64,000 nt of DNA. Source: Maribacter luteus (GTDB lineage Bacteria > Bacteroidota > Bacteroidia > Flavobacteriales > Flavobacteriaceae). Shown piece after piece: positions 62,452 through 64,000 of the stretch. The position numbers were made by a program, and so were the translations under genes. Positions within the stretch are counted from its first letter, which is position 1, and every line of letters starts with the position of its first letter. The notes below the pieces were generated by a model. That model ran no database searches. It was not told the origin of the DNA and was given only the letters and a program-made list of their open reading frames with translations. Location of the stretch: the NCBI RefSeq assembly GCF_009674825.1, contig NZ_WKJH01000030.1, forward strand, positions 248,001-312,000, read 5' to 3'.

Positions 62452-63333
62452 ATGAATAAACAAATTCAAATTCTGTATTTTTTCATCATTACATGTATAC
62501 TATCATGTTCTAATGAAAACAAGCAATTAACCGCCAATATCAATATGTATTCCAATACTTGGGATGAAGTACTGAACAATGGCAAACTAGATTTGATCAA
62601 TGATGAACATTTTGATACCAATGTTACGTTACTCATGTCCCCTGAAAATATTGTGGGTATTGAGAATGTAAAGGATTTTTATGCAAACTATCTGAACGGA
62701 TTTTCCGATATCGAATTCAGTATTGTAGATATATTCGGCCAAGGTGACAAAATGGTAAAGCATTGGCATTTTAAAGGGAAGCATACCGGCGAATTTTTTG
62801 GGATTCCGGCAACGGGTAAATCAGTGGATATAGATGGCGTTACCCTGATTGGCATGAAAAATGACAAAATTGCCTTAGAACAGGACTTCATGGACAATAT
62901 GGATTTTATGCAACAATTGGGAATCCTCTCAAACCCTGACAATGTCGTAGTGATCAACACCTTGTACAATGCTTTTGCAGCTGGTGACATTCCCTCAGTT
63001 TTAAAATTGTTGGATGCCAATGTAGTCTGGAATGAAGCTGAAGGTAATATCTATGCAAAAGGTAACCCGTATTTAGGGCCAGATGCCGTCCTTAATGTAG
63101 TTTTCACCCCAATAGGAAAGGATTACGACTATTTTAATCTGGAAAATATAGAACTTCATGAAATGTACGAAAACCAGGTTCTTGCCAGTCTACGGTACAA
63201 AGGCAAATTAAAGAAAAACGGAGCCCATATAGATGCTCAAGTAGCACATTTATGGACACTTAAGAACAATAAGATCATCGGCTTTCAACAATATGTCGAC
63301 ACCAAACAACTTGCAGATGCAAATAAGAAGTAG
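62452..63333 (+). CDS. Lipoprotein with two NTF2/SnoaL-like domains
   Basis: A 293-residue lipoprotein. The ATG at 62452 gives the signal QILYFFIITCILSCSNE with lipobox cysteine 19; an open frame 36 bases upstream is less likely. Two NTF2-like domains follow. The first (about 25-155) is of ester-cyclase type and resembles the protein at 60387, with FSDIEFSIVDIFGQGD, FKGKHTGEFFGIPATGKSV and FMQQLGILSNPDN. The second (about 160-290) is a SnoaL-like domain: VINTLYNAFAAGDIPSVLKL, NVVWNEAEGN and HLWTLKNNKIIGFQQYVD. Tandem domains of this kind usually bind small hydrophobic ligands. The gene ends at a strong terminator. Confidence 0.78.
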   Translation: MNKQIQILYFFIITCILSCSNENKQLTANINMYSNTWDEVLNNGKLDLINDEHFDTNVTLLMSPENIVGIENVKDFYANYLNGFSDIEFSIVDIFGQGDKMVKHWHFKGKHTGEFFGIPATGKSVDIDGVTLIGMKNDKIALEQDFMDNMDFMQQLGILSNPDNVVVINTLYNAFAAGDIPSVLKLLDANVVWNEAEGNIYAKGNPYLGPDAVLNVVFTPIGKDYDYFNLENIELHEMYENQVLASLRYKGKLKKNGAHIDAQVAHLWTLKNNKIIGFQQYVDTKQLADANKK

Positions 63334-63368
63334 AGAATTACAAGAACCGGTAAAAACTATACTTTAAC

Positions 63369-63395
63369 AAAACCCGTTTATAAACGGGTTTTTTT
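63369..63395 (+). terminator. Terminator after the NTF2-like cluster
   Basis: Perfect palindrome AAAACCCGTTTA (63369-63380) with TAAACGGGTTTT (63381-63392), then further T's; the tip bases form the loop. It lies between convergent genes. Confidence 0.88.
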
Positions 63396-63411
63396 GATTT
63401 TTGGCAACATA

Positions 63412-63786
63412 TTATCTATCCCTATAAAAGGTCAACCCATTTTCAAAAGGATCGTAGAAGGCAAATTCTTTTGTTCCCCAAGCTGTTTCCCTTAAAAGGG
63501 TATGGGCATTAAAAACATCTTTTTCAAAATATTCCTCATAAAGTGCCTCAATATGCTGGGTAACAATGCGGACCATTGGTCTATTTACAGAATACTCCCA
63601 TTCCCGGGAATCGTGCCATTGTAAATGTATCTCAATCGCATCTCGAATAACACCGGCATAGGTCGGTTTTTTACTATCATCTGCAAAGGCTATTTTAAAA
63701 CCTAATCGATTTACATAAAAATCAAGTGCCTCAACCACATCCTTTACAGGAAGAACCGGATGAATTTGATGTAAATACCCTTTCAT
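63412..63786 (-). CDS. VOC-fold (glyoxalase/bleomycin resistance-like) protein
   Basis: A 124-residue protein of the vicinal oxygen chelate superfamily. The ATG at 63786 gives MKGYLHQIHPVLPVKDVVEA, matching the family start; the longer open frame begins in the AT-rich spacer and is unlikely. Core elements are LDFYVNRLGFKIAFADDSK, AIEIHLQWHDSREWEY, and TAWGTKEFAFYDPFENGLTF. Histidine and glutamate residues at IHPVLP, EIHLQW and the end of the sheet could bind metal. Function may be small-molecule resistance or glyoxalase-like chemistry; it cannot be told here. The gene faces away from the endonuclease-like gene and runs toward the terminator. Confidence 0.82.
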   Translation of the reverse strand: MKGYLHQIHPVLPVKDVVEALDFYVNRLGFKIAFADDSKKPTYAGVIRDAIEIHLQWHDSREWEYSVNRPMVRIVTQHIEALYEEYFEKDVFNAHTLLRETAWGTKEFAFYDPFENGLTFYRDR

Positions 63787-63851
63787 ATTTATAATTTGAT
63801 CATATATAAGTACCTTGTGTATTAATTTACAAAAAAATAAAATCACATATT

Positions 63852-64000
63852 TTGAATACACGATTCACCCTCTTTCTACTATTGGTCTTTATTGTTAAAG
63901 TAACTCAGAGTCAAGAACTCAGGACAATGACTTATAACATCAAATACGACAACATAAACGATACGGTGAACAACTGGAACGACCGCAAGGAAAGCATGGT
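63852..64000 (+). CDS. Secreted endonuclease/exonuclease/phosphatase family protein, 5' part only
   Basis: The start of a gene that continues beyond the right edge. TTG at 63852 would give MNTRFTLFLLLVFIVKVTQS, a plausible signal peptide, followed by ELRTMTYNIKYDNINDTVNN and WNDRKESM. The MTYNIKYDN opening strand is typical of the endonuclease/exonuclease/phosphatase superfamily, where asparagine binds the metal. In-frame ATG is absent upstream, so the start is TTG or lies in the AT-rich spacer. No catalytic centre is visible, since only about 50 residues fall in the window. Confidence 0.72.
   Translation, partial: MNTRFTLFLLLVFIVKVTQSQELRTMTYNIKYDNINDTVNNWNDRKESM

Noticed and set aside
1-64000. 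CRISPR arrays, tRNA, rRNA, prophage or transposase genes
   Set aside because: No regularly spaced repeats, no conserved RNA gene sequences and no transposase, integrase or phage structural proteins were recognised.

Overview
The window looks like the chromosome of a marine-type Flavobacteriaceae (Bacteroidota); the genus cannot be fixed from the sequence. The reasons are a low-GC, dense and frequently switching gene layout, several promoters of the Bacteroidota type (TAnnTTTG at -7), weak ribosome binding sites, many exported lipoproteins, and families common in flavobacteria (DUF4199, DUF2490, 2TM proteins, LETM1-related protein, GH3 with PA14). I saw no rRNA, tRNA, CRISPR array, prophage or classical insertion sequence.

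0-7 kb: a co-directional run with the end of a DUF4199 membrane protein, a GtrB-like glycosyltransferase, a phosphohexomutase, an MsbA-like exporter, then an ECF sigma factor with a membrane anti-sigma-like protein and an exported Spy-like protein. 7-15 kb: a beta-propeller lipoprotein facing an RsmB-like rRNA methyltransferase, an HxlR regulator, purL and a GH10-like lipoprotein. 15-23.5 kb: fatty-acid degradation, with acyl-CoA ligase, MarR regulator, bifunctional hydroxyacyl-CoA dehydrogenase/enoyl-CoA hydratase, thiolase and acyl-CoA dehydrogenase. Two small four-helix-bundle (23S rRNA intervening-sequence type) genes, each between inverted repeats, sit in two successive junctions of this operon.

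23.5-39.7 kb: secreted and periplasmic hydrolases (subtilase, DPP III-like M49, GH3, M28 and M1 peptidases), a PLP decarboxylase, and a trehalose locus in which a fused OtsA-OtsB faces a GH15 enzyme. 39.7-51 kb: a small zinc-binding-type ORF of 59 codons, a SpoIIAA-like protein, a ThuA lipoprotein, a CDP-alcohol phosphatidyltransferase, an amidohydrolase lipoprotein, a large sortilin-like propeller protein, DUF2490, a hydrolase-OsmC fusion and YceI.

51-64 kb: a LETM1-related protein; a LytS/LytTR-type signalling operon in which the histidine kinase ends in a 2TM domain and is followed by three free 2TM proteins and the LytTR regulator; a DEAD-box helicase; a second two-component system (TPR kinase of HisKA_2 type with a LytTR regulator); a run of exported proteins, three of them NTF2/SnoaL-like; a VOC protein and the start of a secreted endonuclease/exonuclease/phosphatase protein. 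The most unusual structures are the inverted-repeat four-helix-bundle cassettes and the fourfold 2TM signalling operon.
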